NCBI GenBank assembly: GCA_005790505.1
Contig: SXUP01000019.1
Span: forward strand, 20,587 to 84,586
DNA length: 64,000 bases
Source: Actinomycetota bacterium
Lineage (GTDB): Bacteria; Actinomycetota; Acidimicrobiia; Acidimicrobiales; Ilumatobacteraceae
Direction of reading: 5' to 3'
Shown here: in pieces, positions 52,166 through 60,957 of the stretch
Numbering within the stretch: the first letter of the stretch is position 1
Layout: every line of letters starts with the position of its first letter
Program-made: the position numbers and the translations under genes
Notes under the pieces: model-generated
The model's database searches: none
What the model was told of the DNA's origin: nothing
What the model saw: the letters and a program-made list of their open reading frames with translations, nothing else

Positions 52166-52642
52166 TTATTCGTTGCCCTTGCGTTGACGACCAAGAGATT
52201 TTTGTATCTCCCGCGCGATATCACGCTCGGCGATTGCGTTGCGTTTATCGGGGCCTTTGCGCCCTTTGGCAAGAGCCAGTTCAACCTTGATTCGTCCATC
52301 CACCAAGCGCAGCGAGAGGGGCACAAGTGAGAGTCGTTCGCGGGCAACGCGTTCTCCCAGTCGATCAATTTCGGAACGATTTAATAATAGTTTTCGTGAG
52401 CGATCTGGATCATGGGCTCCGGTTCCGACTGCGAATCGGTAGGGCGGGATGTGCACTCCATCAAGCCATATCTCATGGTCAAGTACCCGCGCATAGGCAT
52501 CAACAATCTGCACCTGACCAGTTCTCAGGCTTTTGACTTCACTCCCGAGTAGCACAATTCCCGCCTCGACCACATCAAGAATGCTGTAGTCATGGCGCGC
52601 CTTGCGATTACTCGCTAAAACGGTCTCTGGTGTTTTGGTCAT
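52166..52642 (-). CDS. smpB: SsrA-binding protein SmpB
   Basis: 158 aa; carries tmRNA to stalled ribosomes. NRKARHDYSILDVVEAGIVL, GSEVKSLRTGQVQI and the basic C-terminal GRKGPDKRNAIAERDIAREI are the family signatures. ATG at 52642; the frame is open upstream but antisense to the mec gene. No strong ribosome site. Located next to ssrA rather than after ftsX. Confidence 0.97.
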   Translation of the reverse strand: MTKTPETVLASNRKARHDYSILDVVEAGIVLLGSEVKSLRTGQVQIVDAYARVLDHEIWLDGVHIPPYRFAVGTGAHDPDRSRKLLLNRSEIDRLGERVARERLSLVPLSLRLVDGRIKVELALAKGRKGPDKRNAIAERDIAREIQKSLGRQRKGNE

Positions 52643-52678
52643 AGGGCAAACGGAGCGTACAGGTAGCCTAAGACCTCT

Positions 52679-53104
52679 ATGGCTGGCGCTTTTCTTCGCG
52701 GTGAACTTCATGTCCCAACACAAGCTCTCAGACAAATGGTTGCCCATTCATATGACTGCTACCCGTTCGAGGCATGTGGCTTATTGGTTGGCGATGCAAG
52801 CGCCAATCGGGTGGTGCGATTTGTGCCCACCACCAATGTGGCTGCCAGCGCTCGGATCTACACGATTGATGCCAAAGAGCACCTGCATGCCGAGATGGCA
52901 GCAGAGGCCGAGGGTCTCGACATTATTGGAGTGGTGCACAGCCACACCCACTCCGAGCCCTACCCCAGTCCCACCGATGTGAATCAAGCCCCTGATCCTG
53001 ACTGGCACTATGTCATTGTTAGTCTCAAGCGGGGATTGCCCGAAACTCGCAGTTATCGCCTCGTACAGGGTGCTATTGCCGAAGAAACAGTGGTTCCCAT
53101 CTAG
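52679..53104 (+). CDS. mec: JAMM/MPN+ metalloprotease, Mec type
   Basis: 141 aa. MPN+ zinc site: Glu in YPFEACGLL, then HSHTHSEPYPSPTDVNQA (His-x-His ... Ser-x2-Asp). In Mycobacterium Mec cuts cysteine off the CysO-Cys adduct made by CysM. Here cysM follows 74 bases later, but cysO is missing. TAGCCT lies 9 bases before the ATG. Its gene opens the block mec-cysM-murI-rph-rdgB found in mycobacteria (Rv1334-Rv1341). Confidence 0.92.
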   Translation: MAGAFLRGELHVPTQALRQMVAHSYDCYPFEACGLLVGDASANRVVRFVPTTNVAASARIYTIDAKEHLHAEMAAEAEGLDIIGVVHSHTHSEPYPSPTDVNQAPDPDWHYVIVSLKRGLPETRSYRLVQGAIAEETVVPI

Positions 53105-53120
53105 GCAAGCGCTGTATAAA

Positions 53121-53157
53121 GGGCTACAATTATGACAGGATTAGTCGGGAATAGCCC
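53121..53157. repeat. Inverted repeat spanning the cysM upstream region
   Basis: GGGCTA (53121-53126) and TAGCCC (53152-53157) form a 6-bp inverted repeat around a 25-base centre that contains the motif shared with sir. It could be a broad operator or a weak hairpin. Confidence 0.3.
53133..53154 (+). promoter_or_regulatory. Candidate sulfur-regulon operator upstream of cysM
   Basis: TGAC-N4-TTAGTCGG-N3-TAG, ending 23 bases before the cysM ATG. The matching site upstream of sir has the same blocks, gaps and distance (24 bases). Confidence 0.5.
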
Positions 53158-53177
53158 AACACTAGAAAGCGTCCAAT

Positions 53178-54164
53178 ATGTCAATTGCAGACCTCCATCG
53201 CCGCGGTGGCTCAGTGTTTGTGTTGCAAGACGCCCTTGAACTGATTGGCAATACGCCCCTCGTAGATGTCTCGGTTTTATCGCCGAATCCAAATGTGCGA
53301 ATCGTGGCCAAGTTGGAAAACCAAAATCCTTTCGGGTCAGTCAAAGATCGCATCGCCAAAGCAATGATTTTGGACGCAGAAAAAACGGGACGCCTTGTGC
53401 CAGGCCAGCGAATCATCGAACCGTCATCTGGAAACACTGGAATCGCACTTGCAGCCATTGCCAAGATGAAGGGCTATCCCATCACGATTGTGATGCCAAC
53501 TTCAGTAAGCATCGAACGCCGACAAATGCTCGAGGTTTTTGGTGCTGACATTATTTTTACGCCGGGCAAAGAGGGTTCAAACGGCGCAGTACATCGGGCC
53601 CAAGAACTTGCACAACAACATCCTGAGTGGTGCTTTTTGTATCAGTATGCAAACGATGCCAATCCACGCGCTCACTACGAAACAACTGGCCCCGAGATTT
53701 ATCGTGACTGCCCAGAAATTACGCACTTTGTTGCCGGACTCGGCACTAGTGGAACGCTCATGGGAGTTGGTCGCTTCTTAAAAGAACAAAACTCGGAAAT
53801 CAAGGTTGTCGCAGTTGAGCCTCCGCTTGGCGAACAAGTAGAGGGACTGCGCAACTTGGACGATGGATACATTCCACCAGTGTTTGACAATTGGAATGGG
53901 AGCGATTTGCTGGATCGCAAAAGAATCGTTCGTCCTCGCGAATCAATTGAGTGGACTAGGCGTCTTGTGCAGGAGTGTGGAATCTTTTCCGGAATTTCCG
54001 CTGGAGCATCCTTGGCTGGTGCGATAAAAGTTGCCAACGAAATAGAAGAGGGAACAATCGTGTTTATCGTGTGCGATGGTGGCTGGAAATACCTCTCTAC
54101 TGGCGCTTATACCGAAGATCTTGATGTCGCCGAACAAAACGCGGAGAAGATCATCTACTTCTAA
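53178..54164 (+). CDS. cysM: Cysteine synthase (CysM type)
   Basis: Makes cysteine from an activated serine and a sulfur donor, with PLP on the Lys of GSVKDRIAKAM. 328 aa; ELIGNTPLV, EPSSGNTGIALAA, GLGTSGTLMGVGRFLKE and the C-terminal GWKYLSTGAY are CysM features shared with the mycobacterial O-phosphoserine/CysO-dependent enzyme. The usual start would be shorter; GTG at 53212 or 53218 is an alternative, but ATG at 53178 fits the motif spacing. No cysO gene is present, so the sulfur donor is open. Confidence 0.9.
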   Translation: MSIADLHRRGGSVFVLQDALELIGNTPLVDVSVLSPNPNVRIVAKLENQNPFGSVKDRIAKAMILDAEKTGRLVPGQRIIEPSSGNTGIALAAIAKMKGYPITIVMPTSVSIERRQMLEVFGADIIFTPGKEGSNGAVHRAQELAQQHPEWCFLYQYANDANPRAHYETTGPEIYRDCPEITHFVAGLGTSGTLMGVGRFLKEQNSEIKVVAVEPPLGEQVEGLRNLDDGYIPPVFDNWNGSDLLDRKRIVRPRESIEWTRRLVQECGIFSGISAGASLAGAIKVANEIEEGTIVFIVCDGGWKYLSTGAYTEDLDVAEQNAEKIIYF

Positions 54165-54179
54165 TAACCTGCATTGGCG

Positions 54180-54185
54180 TAGCCT
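54180..54185 (+). promoter_or_regulatory. -10 box of leaderless murI promoter
   Basis: TAGCCT lies 6 bases before the murI ATG, identical in hexamer and spacing to the clpP promoter at 60958. Confidence 0.55.
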
Positions 54186-54191
54186 GAAGCC

Positions 54192-55016
54192 ATGGCTTCT
54201 GGTGTTGACCGCCCAATCGGCATGTTCGACTCAGGTTTTGGCGGCCTTACCGTGGCGCGTGCTGTTATTGATCTTTTGCCAGCAGAAGACCTTGTCTATA
54301 TCGGAGACACAGGGCGCTATCCGTACGGTCCAAAACCGGCAGCAGAAGTGTGTGGGTATGCGCGTCAATTGGCTTGGAGCTTGGTTCGCGATTTTGACGT
54401 CAAAGCAATTGTCATTGCCTGCAACACGGCAGCTTCTGTCGCGTTCGAACAACTCTCCGCAGAACTTCCTGTTCCTGTTGTCAGCGTGATCGAGCCAGGC
54501 GTGCGTGCACTGTCTCTGACGACGCGCAACAAAAAAGTAGGAGTCATCGGCACAGTCGGCACCATCGCCTCGGGTGCCTATCAGCGCGCCATGTTGCTGG
54601 CTGATCCAGCCCTGCAACTCACGGCAACCGCGTGTCCCGGATTTGTTGAGTTTGTTGAGCGTGGTGCCACATCTGGAGACGATGTTGGCGTCTTGGCAGA
54701 AGCACTTTTGGCTCCTGTGCGCGATGCAGGTGTAGATGCTTTGCTGTTGGGATGTACCCACTATCCGTATTTATCCCGAGTAATCGCCGACGTTATGGGG
54801 CCAGACGTAGTTCTTGTGAGTAGCGCCGATGAGACAGCGTTTGCGTTGGCAGCATTATTAACGACGATGTCTAGTCGTCAAAAACCGGGGCACGTGGGCG
54901 TGCATAAATTCTTATCATCAGGGGATGTGCAATGGTTTGCTGACTTGGGCAGGCGTTTACTTGGTCCCGAACTTGCAAATGCACAACAATGGTCATCTGG
55001 AGGAACAACAAAATGA
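54192..55016 (+). CDS. murI: Glutamate racemase
   Basis: Makes D-glutamate for peptidoglycan. 274 aa; [28 protein letters not shown], the first catalytic Cys in IACNTAAS and the second in [10 protein letters not shown]. Follows cysM by 27 bases but has its own promoter box. ATGA overlap with rph. Confidence 0.96.
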   Translation: MASGVDRPIGMFDSGFGGLTVARAVIDLLPAEDLVYIGDTGRYPYGPKPAAEVCGYARQLAWSLVRDFDVKAIVIACNTAASVAFEQLSAELPVPVVSVIEPGVRALSLTTRNKKVGVIGTVGTIASGAYQRAMLLADPALQLTATACPGFVEFVERGATSGDDVGVLAEALLAPVRDAGVDALLLGCTHYPYLSRVIADVMGPDVVLVSSADETAFALAALLTTMSSRQKPGHVGVHKFLSSGDVQWFADLGRRLLGPELANAQQWSSGGTTK

Positions 55017-55783
55017 AACGCCCCGACGGAAGAGCAAACGATCAATTACGCCCGATGACATTTGAGCGGGATTTCACAGAGATGTCAGCAGGCAGTGTGT
55101 TGGTGAGTTTTGGCAAGACGCGGGTGCTGTGCACCGCATCAATTGATGAAGATGTGCCGCGGTGGATGAAAGGAAGTGGAAAGGGTTGGGTGAGCGCAGA
55201 ATATTCAATGTTGCCGGGCTCATCGCCAGAGCGAGTTGACCGTGAAGCAGCAAAAGGCAAACAGAGTGGCCGAACGGTGGAAATTCAGCGACTCATTGGT
55301 CGGTCATTGCGGGCAGCGTGTGACATGTCGGTTCTGGGGGAGCGTCAATTACTTGTGGACTGTGATGTCTTGCAGGCTGACGGAGGCACGCGCACTGCCA
55401 GCATTTGTGGTGGTTTTTTGGCTTTGCATGATGCGGTTACTCGACTGATGCAAAATGGCCGTATCGCCACCAATCCATTGCATTCTTATTGCGCTGCAAT
55501 ATCGGTCGGGATTTGTGACGGTGTTCCAGTATTGGATCTTCCATATATCGAAGATAGTTCTGCAGAGGTTGACATGAATGTTGTGATGCTCAAGTCAATT
55601 ACGGGTGCAGAACCTCGTTTTGTTGAGGTGCAGGGAACTGCGGAGGGAATGGCTTTTTCTCGCAGTGAATTAGATTCATTGCTAAATCTTGCTGCGTCAG
55701 GATTAGGACATATCTTTGATTTGCAAGCGCAATTGGTGTCAGTCGCTCCGCCTCAGCGGACAGATCTTTTTCGCAAGCAGTGA
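55013..55783 (+). CDS. rph: Ribonuclease PH
   Basis: Phosphorolytic 3'-5' trimming of tRNA precursors. 256 aa from [15 protein letters not shown], the standard start, in an ATGA overlap with murI; GGAGG sits upstream. [33 protein letters not shown] and [16 protein letters not shown] are the conserved phosphate- and RNA-binding segments. rdgB overlaps its stop (GTGA). Confidence 0.96.
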   Translation: MKRPDGRANDQLRPMTFERDFTEMSAGSVLVSFGKTRVLCTASIDEDVPRWMKGSGKGWVSAEYSMLPGSSPERVDREAAKGKQSGRTVEIQRLIGRSLRAACDMSVLGERQLLVDCDVLQADGGTRTASICGGFLALHDAVTRLMQNGRIATNPLHSYCAAISVGICDGVPVLDLPYIEDSSAEVDMNVVMLKSITGAEPRFVEVQGTAEGMAFSRSELDSLLNLAASGLGHIFDLQAQLVSVAPPQRTDLFRKQ

Positions 55784-56370
55784 CCAAACCAAATATTGTC
55801 TTGGTTTGCGCATCGGCAAATGTCCACAAAGTTAACGAGATGAATGCACTTCTTGCCGACGTCGTGCGTCTTTGGGCACGTCCAGCTGAAATGGGTGACA
55901 TTGCTGAAACTGGCTCAACATTGCTGGAAAATGCCGTCATCAAAGCGAGTGCTGTCGTTGCCTTTGCACATGCTGATGCGCTCGCTGATGACACAGGTCT
56001 TGAAGTTGATGCCCTTGACGGCGCTCCGGGTGTGCGTAGTGCGAGGTTTGCCGGAGACCCGCCGAACGACGCACGTAATCGCGCACTATTGCTGGAGCGC
56101 CTCGTCGGAGTAACCAATCGGTCAGCACGTTTTTGCACTGTTTTGGCAATTGTTCGGGTGGATGGCACGATTGTGCACGCCAAAGGAATATGCGAAGGAA
56201 CGATTGCAGAATCGGAGCGTGGCAACAACGGGTTCGGTTATGACGCCGTATTTATCCCTCGTGATGGTGATGGTCGAACATTTGCTGAGTTGTCAAGTGC
56301 CGAAAAAAATTTGATGTCACATCGGGCTCGGGCAGTATTTGCATTGCGAGAGTTGCTACCAACCCCGTAA
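55780..56370 (+). CDS. rdgB: XTP/dITP diphosphatase
   Basis: House-cleaning pyrophosphatase removing deaminated purine nucleotides. 196 aa; [47 protein letters not shown] with the catalytic Asp, [12 protein letters not shown] and the C-terminal MSHRARAV segment are classic. GTG start overlapping the rph stop. Ends convergent with the D-threonine aldolase-like gene, overlapping its 3' end by 15 bases. Confidence 0.95.
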   Translation: MTKPNIVLVCASANVHKVNEMNALLADVVRLWARPAEMGDIAETGSTLLENAVIKASAVVAFAHADALADDTGLEVDALDGAPGVRSARFAGDPPNDARNRALLLERLVGVTNRSARFCTVLAIVRVDGTIVHAKGICEGTIAESERGNNGFGYDAVFIPRDGDGRTFAELSSAEKNLMSHRARAVFALRELLPTP

Positions 56371-57369
56371 GTCAATGGGCCATTGATCAATCACAGCATC
56401 GCCATCAACGACAAATGCAGTGGAATGCATTGACATGGTGGGGTCAATGTGTGCCGGCGTGATTCGCATCTGATCACCAATGTTTGGGAAAGTGACTCTG
56501 TCTGATGGTGAAAACGTGATGTGCTCATCGGAGCAAAACCAGACCTTGTGTTGGTCAATGCTGGGGTCGCCATGATCCATTCCTAGGGCTTTGAGCCCGA
56601 CATCAATAACAGCCCATTCGGGACTGACTGAAATAACGGTGCCGAGGACCCACATTGCTTGACGAAAAGGCAATCCGAGTTGGGAATAATACGTATCCAT
56701 CAGCGCATAACTGCCCGTTTGAACCTCGTTGACGGCGGTGCCGTCATACATGTCAAATGTTCCGGTGCCACCCGCTGACACGATGTCGCCACCAACTCGC
56801 AAAATTGCGTCGGCAAGAATCTGCATTGCCTCACGCACTTTTTCACGGCGCTCTTGTTTGTCGGCAATCATCATGAGATGACCTTCGTAGCCCATCACCC
56901 CACGAACTTCTAGACCGTGTGACCGTGCTTGGTCGGCAAGTCGTGGTGCATCGTCAATCGAGCAACCACAACGCGGAAGACCAACATTGACGTCAATCAG
57001 GACATTTTTAATTCCAGCGTGGGCAGCAGCACGAATAGTGTCTTGCGAGTCAACTGCAACAGTCACCTGTGTGGTGTTTTGGGCGTGAGCCATTTGGGAA
57101 AGTCGTTGGGGATCAAGAACTTCATTGGCCAACAAAAGGTCAGTGCCCACTCCAGCAGTCGCCATACCAATTAATTCGCGTGGTGTGGCACATGTAAACG
57201 CGGTGTGACCCGCGTCTTGTTGCAGTCGTGCCAATGAGGTGCATTTGTGCGCTTTGACATGTGGTCGAAGGCGGGTGCCTGGATGCACGGTTGCCATGCG
57301 CGTGATGTTGTCGCGCAAGACCGCAAGATCAATCACGACTGCAGGGGTCGGCAGATCGCTAATTTCCAT
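56356..57369 (-). CDS. D-threonine aldolase / D-serine dehydratase-like PLP enzyme
   Basis: 337 aa, fold type III (alanine racemase-like N-terminal barrel). TRLRPHVKAHKCTSLARLQ carries the PLP Lys, and near the end PAHIDPTMSMHS provides a His-x-Asp metal pair as in D-threonine aldolases (D-serine dehydratases use His-x-Cys). Likely splits or dehydrates a D-3-hydroxyamino acid. ATG at 57369 begins 2 bases beyond the tRNA-Leu 3' end on the same strand; the longer start at 57396 would lie inside the tRNA. No ribosome site can exist outside the tRNA. Confidence 0.85.
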   Translation of the reverse strand: MEISDLPTPAVVIDLAVLRDNITRMATVHPGTRLRPHVKAHKCTSLARLQQDAGHTAFTCATPRELIGMATAGVGTDLLLANEVLDPQRLSQMAHAQNTTQVTVAVDSQDTIRAAAHAGIKNVLIDVNVGLPRCGCSIDDAPRLADQARSHGLEVRGVMGYEGHLMMIADKQERREKVREAMQILADAILRVGGDIVSAGGTGTFDMYDGTAVNEVQTGSYALMDTYYSQLGLPFRQAMWVLGTVISVSPEWAVIDVGLKALGMDHGDPSIDQHKVWFCSDEHITFSPSDRVTFPNIGDQMRITPAHIDPTMSMHSTAFVVDGDAVIDQWPIDLRGW

Positions 57370-57371
57370 AG

Positions 57372-57445
57372 TGCCGGCGGTGGGACTCGAACCCACAACA
57401 CCCAGGTCCTAAACCTGGTGCCTCTGCCAATTGGGCCACGCCGGC
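57372..57445 (-). tRNA. tRNA-Leu (anticodon UAG), short variable loop
   Basis: 74 nt. Acceptor GCCGGCG with CGCCGGC, discriminator A, D arm, anticodon stem CCAGG/CCTGG with loop TTTAGGA (anticodon UAG, codon CUA), T arm GTGGG-TTCGAGT-CCCAC. The variable loop is only 5 bases, whereas Leu tRNAs are normally class II with a long arm. CCA is not encoded. The start codon of the next gene lies 2 bases after the 3' end. Confidence 0.9.
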
Positions 57446-57532
57446 AAGACCTCTCAGGGTACAGGTGCAACTCAAGCAACAGCATTAAGCAAAGAAAGCC
57501 GTCTGAGCGTTAAGGCTGGCAGACTGCAGGGT

Positions 57533-59062
57533 ATGTCTTCAACAACTATCTACGACGGACTTGACTCCGGGGTGCTAGAGGATCAACTCGGGCTTGCAGA
57601 TCGAGTAGTTGATCAAACATCACTTCAAAATAGTGTTCAACGCTTTGCCCAGCGAAATATCGTGTTGCCCACGTTTGCCGAACTTGCAGACCCATCGCGA
57701 ATACCTACATCAATTGTGCAAGGGGTCGACAAGGACGCAGCAGATCCCCGCAACCTATTCAGAGTTCATTGGTACAACGATATGGATGGAAACAGAGTTG
57801 ATGTTCCGGCTCACATTGTTTTGCCGCCGTCGCTTACCGGAGTTGACAGCCCCATCATTGTGATGTTTGGTGATCGGTTCCCAATGATTACGGCGCACAA
57901 AGTTCTTGCTGCCTTTTCATGTTTTACCCCGCGAGTGATTACGGGGCAGTTTGATCCCACTCGTCATCGTGCGGTGTGGCCGTCAACTGGCAACTATGCC
58001 CGTGGTGGTATCGCTATCAGCACTCTGATGGGCTCACGCGGTGTGGCGGTTCTACCAGCAGGGATGTCGCAGGAGCGATTTGACTGGCTTGACAAATGGG
58101 TGGCCGACCCATCTGACATCGTGCGCACGGCTGGCACGGAGAGCAATGTCAAAGAAATCTATGACGCATGCAACGAAATGGCCAAAGACCCCAGCAATTT
58201 TATCTTGAATCAATTTTGTGAATTCGGAAATCATCTCGGACATTTCGAAGTCACAGGGCGCGCTCTTGCTCATGTCTTTGAGCATGTCAAAGCCAACGGT
58301 TTTTCTGATATTCGCTTGGCTGCTTTTACTTCAGCGACGGGCTCTGGAGGCACGATTGCCGGAGGTGATCGACTCAAGGATCTCTACGGAACAAAAATCG
58401 TTGCCGTTGAGGCACTCGAATGTCCAACGATGCTTGAAAACGGATTTGGTGAGCACAACATTCAAGGAATCGGCGACAAGCACATACCACTCATACAAAA
58501 CATCACGAACACGGATGTCGTGGTGGCGGTCTCTGACCATGTCACGGACGAACTTGACGTGGTTTTCAATGAACCAGCGGGACAAAAGTTTCTGAGTGAA
58601 ACCAAAGGCTTTAGCGACGAACTAATTGAAGCACTTACTCACTTTGGTTTTTCGGCAATATGCAACATTGTGGCAGCAATAAAAACTGCCAAGTTGCTCA
58701 ATCTGGGGGCCAATGACGCATTGATTACGATTGCAACCGACGGGAGCGTGCTCTATCCGAGCGAACGCAAAAAAACCATGAGCAGGCTTTTTAAGGACGG
58801 TTTTACCACGCAAGATGCAGAGCGTCTTTACGACCTGCATCTTGGAAGCGTCGACACCGACAATATGATTAATTGCTCGGATCGCGATCGAAACCGCATT
58901 TTCAACTTGGGCTACTACACATGGGTCGAGCAACAAGGAACCCCATTTGATGTGTTTGAAGCACGCAGATCGCAGAACTTCTGGCGCGGATTGCGACGCT
59001 ATACCCCCGTCTGGGACTCATTAATTGAAGAATTCAATGCTCGTGTTGCCCGTGTTGGCTAA
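57533..59062 (+). CDS. PLP-dependent enzyme, fold type II, specificity unknown
   Basis: 509 aa from ATG at 57533. The likely PLP Lys is in PMITAHKVLAAFSC, and WPSTGNYARGGIAISTL is the substrate Asn-loop (SxGN) of cysteine synthase/threonine synthase-type enzymes; TSATGSGGTIAGGDRLKDL is the glycine-rich phosphate loop. It is about 180 residues longer than CysM. CAGACT lies 7 bases before the ATG as weak -10. The next gene is another fold type II enzyme 9 bases later, suggesting joint action. Confidence 0.82.
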   Translation: MSSTTIYDGLDSGVLEDQLGLADRVVDQTSLQNSVQRFAQRNIVLPTFAELADPSRIPTSIVQGVDKDAADPRNLFRVHWYNDMDGNRVDVPAHIVLPPSLTGVDSPIIVMFGDRFPMITAHKVLAAFSCFTPRVITGQFDPTRHRAVWPSTGNYARGGIAISTLMGSRGVAVLPAGMSQERFDWLDKWVADPSDIVRTAGTESNVKEIYDACNEMAKDPSNFILNQFCEFGNHLGHFEVTGRALAHVFEHVKANGFSDIRLAAFTSATGSGGTIAGGDRLKDLYGTKIVAVEALECPTMLENGFGEHNIQGIGDKHIPLIQNITNTDVVVAVSDHVTDELDVVFNEPAGQKFLSETKGFSDELIEALTHFGFSAICNIVAAIKTAKLLNLGANDALITIATDGSVLYPSERKKTMSRLFKDGFTTQDAERLYDLHLGSVDTDNMINCSDRDRNRIFNLGYYTWVEQQGTPFDVFEARRSQNFWRGLRRYTPVWDSLIEEFNARVARVG

Positions 59063-59074
59063 AAGAGCAGAGTG

Positions 59075-60418
59075 ATGACACCCACGTCTCCACAAATGCT
59101 CGGAACAGAGTTCGTATGTGCCGTCTGCCATGCCGTTGTGGGTCTTGAGTCATCGCTCATTTTTGCTTGTCCACACGCAACAGATACTGACAGGCGCCAC
59201 GTCTTGCATATTCATGAGTCAATTCACCCGTTGCAGCCGATTGCTGATTCCAATCCTTTTTTGTCCTTCCGCAAGCACCTCGCAGTCGATGCATTTGGTG
59301 CCAGGATTGGGCTCGATGAACTGGAGCGCATAAATATAATAAGCTCTACCAACAAACAGATAGAACAAGTCTGTGGCACTGGTTTTGTAACAACACCGAT
59401 TACCCGACAAGACCGTCTTTCAGATGCCCTCGGATTTTCTGCAGCGGGTGGTGTTTGGGTAAAAGATGAGACACATAATGTCGCTGGTTCGCAAAAAGGG
59501 CGACATCTCTTTGGAACATTGTTGTATTTATTGATGTCCGAACGTGCCAGCAGAGTGCCTTGGGCTTCCCTTGAACAACGACCAGCACTCGCGATTGCGT
59601 CGTGTGGCAATGCTGCAATCGCGGCTGCTTCGTTGGCTCGTGCGGTGCAGTGGCCAATCACGGTGTTTGTTCCAGTATCTTCATCACCCACGGTGCTGGA
59701 GATATTGCAAAGCCTGGGTGCAACGGTTGAGGTGTGTCGTCGCCAAAAGGATGATTCAACAGGTGACCCATGTATCCATCGTTTTCGCCAAGCAGTGGCT
59801 GGCGGATCAATCCCTTTTAGTGTTCAAGGAACCGAGAACGCCTGGTGTCTCGATGGTGGACGCACGATTGGTTGGGAAATTGCAACCGATTTAGATTTCG
59901 TCTTGGATCGCATATATGTACAAGTTGGTGGTGGAGCATTTGCGTCATGTGTCGGATCTGCATTTAAAACAGCCGGAATTCACCCGCGATTACATGCGGT
60001 ACAAACAAGCGGATGTGCACCCTTGTCTCGGGCATGGGATGCAGCAATCGAACATGGAAGCGCGCGCGATGCGGGTGCGCGATGGGCTGAGTGCATGTGG
60101 CCCTGGGAACAAGAACCACATTCTCTTGCTGACGGAATATTGGATGACGAAACATATGACTGGATCAGCGTGTTAAATGCAATGGCTGACACAGGGGGTC
60201 ATCCGATTGTTGCTGATGAAGAATTGGTTATCAGAGCACACCAAATGGCCCACGAGTGCACCGATATTGATGTGAGTCCGACTGGGGCTGCAGGGCTGGC
60301 TGGACTAATTCAGAACCGCCACCTATTGGCTGACAATGAACGAGTCGCGCTGATTTTTAGTGGCATTTCGCGCGAGGGCAAATTAGTCAGTCCTGTGGCG
60401 GGCGCGAGACCTCAGTGA
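59075..60418 (+). CDS. Threonine synthase-like PLP enzyme
   Basis: About 447 aa. N-terminal zinc-ribbon-like segment FVCAVCHAVVGLESSLIFAC (C-x2-C ... C), then a fold type II core: PLP Lys in THNVAGSQKGRHLFG, SCGNAAIAAASLARAV (Asn loop) and YVQVGGGAFASCVGSAFK (phosphate loop). Resembles threonine synthase, but the text around the Lys is divergent and no homoserine genes are nearby. A GTG at 59072 is an alternative start. The 3' end overlaps the carbonic anhydrase gene antisense by 32 bases. Confidence 0.82.
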   Translation: MTPTSPQMLGTEFVCAVCHAVVGLESSLIFACPHATDTDRRHVLHIHESIHPLQPIADSNPFLSFRKHLAVDAFGARIGLDELERINIISSTNKQIEQVCGTGFVTTPITRQDRLSDALGFSAAGGVWVKDETHNVAGSQKGRHLFGTLLYLLMSERASRVPWASLEQRPALAIASCGNAAIAAASLARAVQWPITVFVPVSSSPTVLEILQSLGATVEVCRRQKDDSTGDPCIHRFRQAVAGGSIPFSVQGTENAWCLDGGRTIGWEIATDLDFVLDRIYVQVGGGAFASCVGSAFKTAGIHPRLHAVQTSGCAPLSRAWDAAIEHGSARDAGARWAECMWPWEQEPHSLADGILDDETYDWISVLNAMADTGGHPIVADEELVIRAHQMAHECTDIDVSPTGAAGLAGLIQNRHLLADNERVALIFSGISREGKLVSPVAGARPQ

Positions 60419-60914
60419 TCTTGCCCGTTTCAACGTCGTAGACGAAACCACGGATGTGATCTTTGGCTTTTAAGAACGGAGATTGGTGAAGACGGTCCAT
60501 GCTTTGGCGAACGCTGTCGAATGGATCATTAAAACTTTCCAAGTTCCACGAAGGTCTGGCACCGCATTCGCGTTCAAGTTCTGACTTAAATTGATCATCT
60601 CGCACGGTTTGCAAACCACAATTCGTGTGATGAATCAAAACTATTTCTTGCGTATTGAGTAGGCGCTGAGACACCACAAGAGAACGAATGACATCGTCAG
60701 TCACAACGCCACCAGCGTTGCGAATGATGTGTGCATCGCCGTGGTTTAGACCCAACATCTGGAACACGTCCATGCGGCTATCCATACATGCAACAACAGC
60801 AAGTTTGCGCCGTGGTGCCAAGGCCAGCCCTTGATCGGCAAACATCGCCACAAATGTGGCGTTGTTCTGGATCAGTTCGTCGGCATTGGGGACAAAATTG
60901 TCACGATCGGGCAC
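60387..60914 (-). CDS. Beta-class carbonic anhydrase
   Basis: Interconverts CO2 and bicarbonate. 175 aa from GTG at 60914; ACMDSRMD (Cys, Asp-Arg dyad) and HHTNCGLQT (His-x2-Cys) supply the zinc ligands; IIRNAGGVVTDDVIRSL is conserved. The frame is open to 60950, but CACAAT lies 6 bases before the GTG, supporting the shorter start. Bicarbonate would serve biotin carboxylases. Confidence 0.93.
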   Translation of the reverse strand: MPDRDNFVPNADELIQNNATFVAMFADQGLALAPRRKLAVVACMDSRMDVFQMLGLNHGDAHIIRNAGGVVTDDVIRSLVVSQRLLNTQEIVLIHHTNCGLQTVRDDQFKSELERECGARPSWNLESFNDPFDSVRQSMDRLHQSPFLKAKDHIRGFVYDVETGKITEVSRPPQD

Positions 60915-60957
60915 ATCTCTATTGTGGCAAGACCAAGGCTCTGAAGCCACCTACGGG

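Noticed and set aside
57372..57445. Amber suppressor tRNA
   Set aside because: The anticodon is 5'-UAG-3', which pairs with codon CUA, not with the stop codon UAG.
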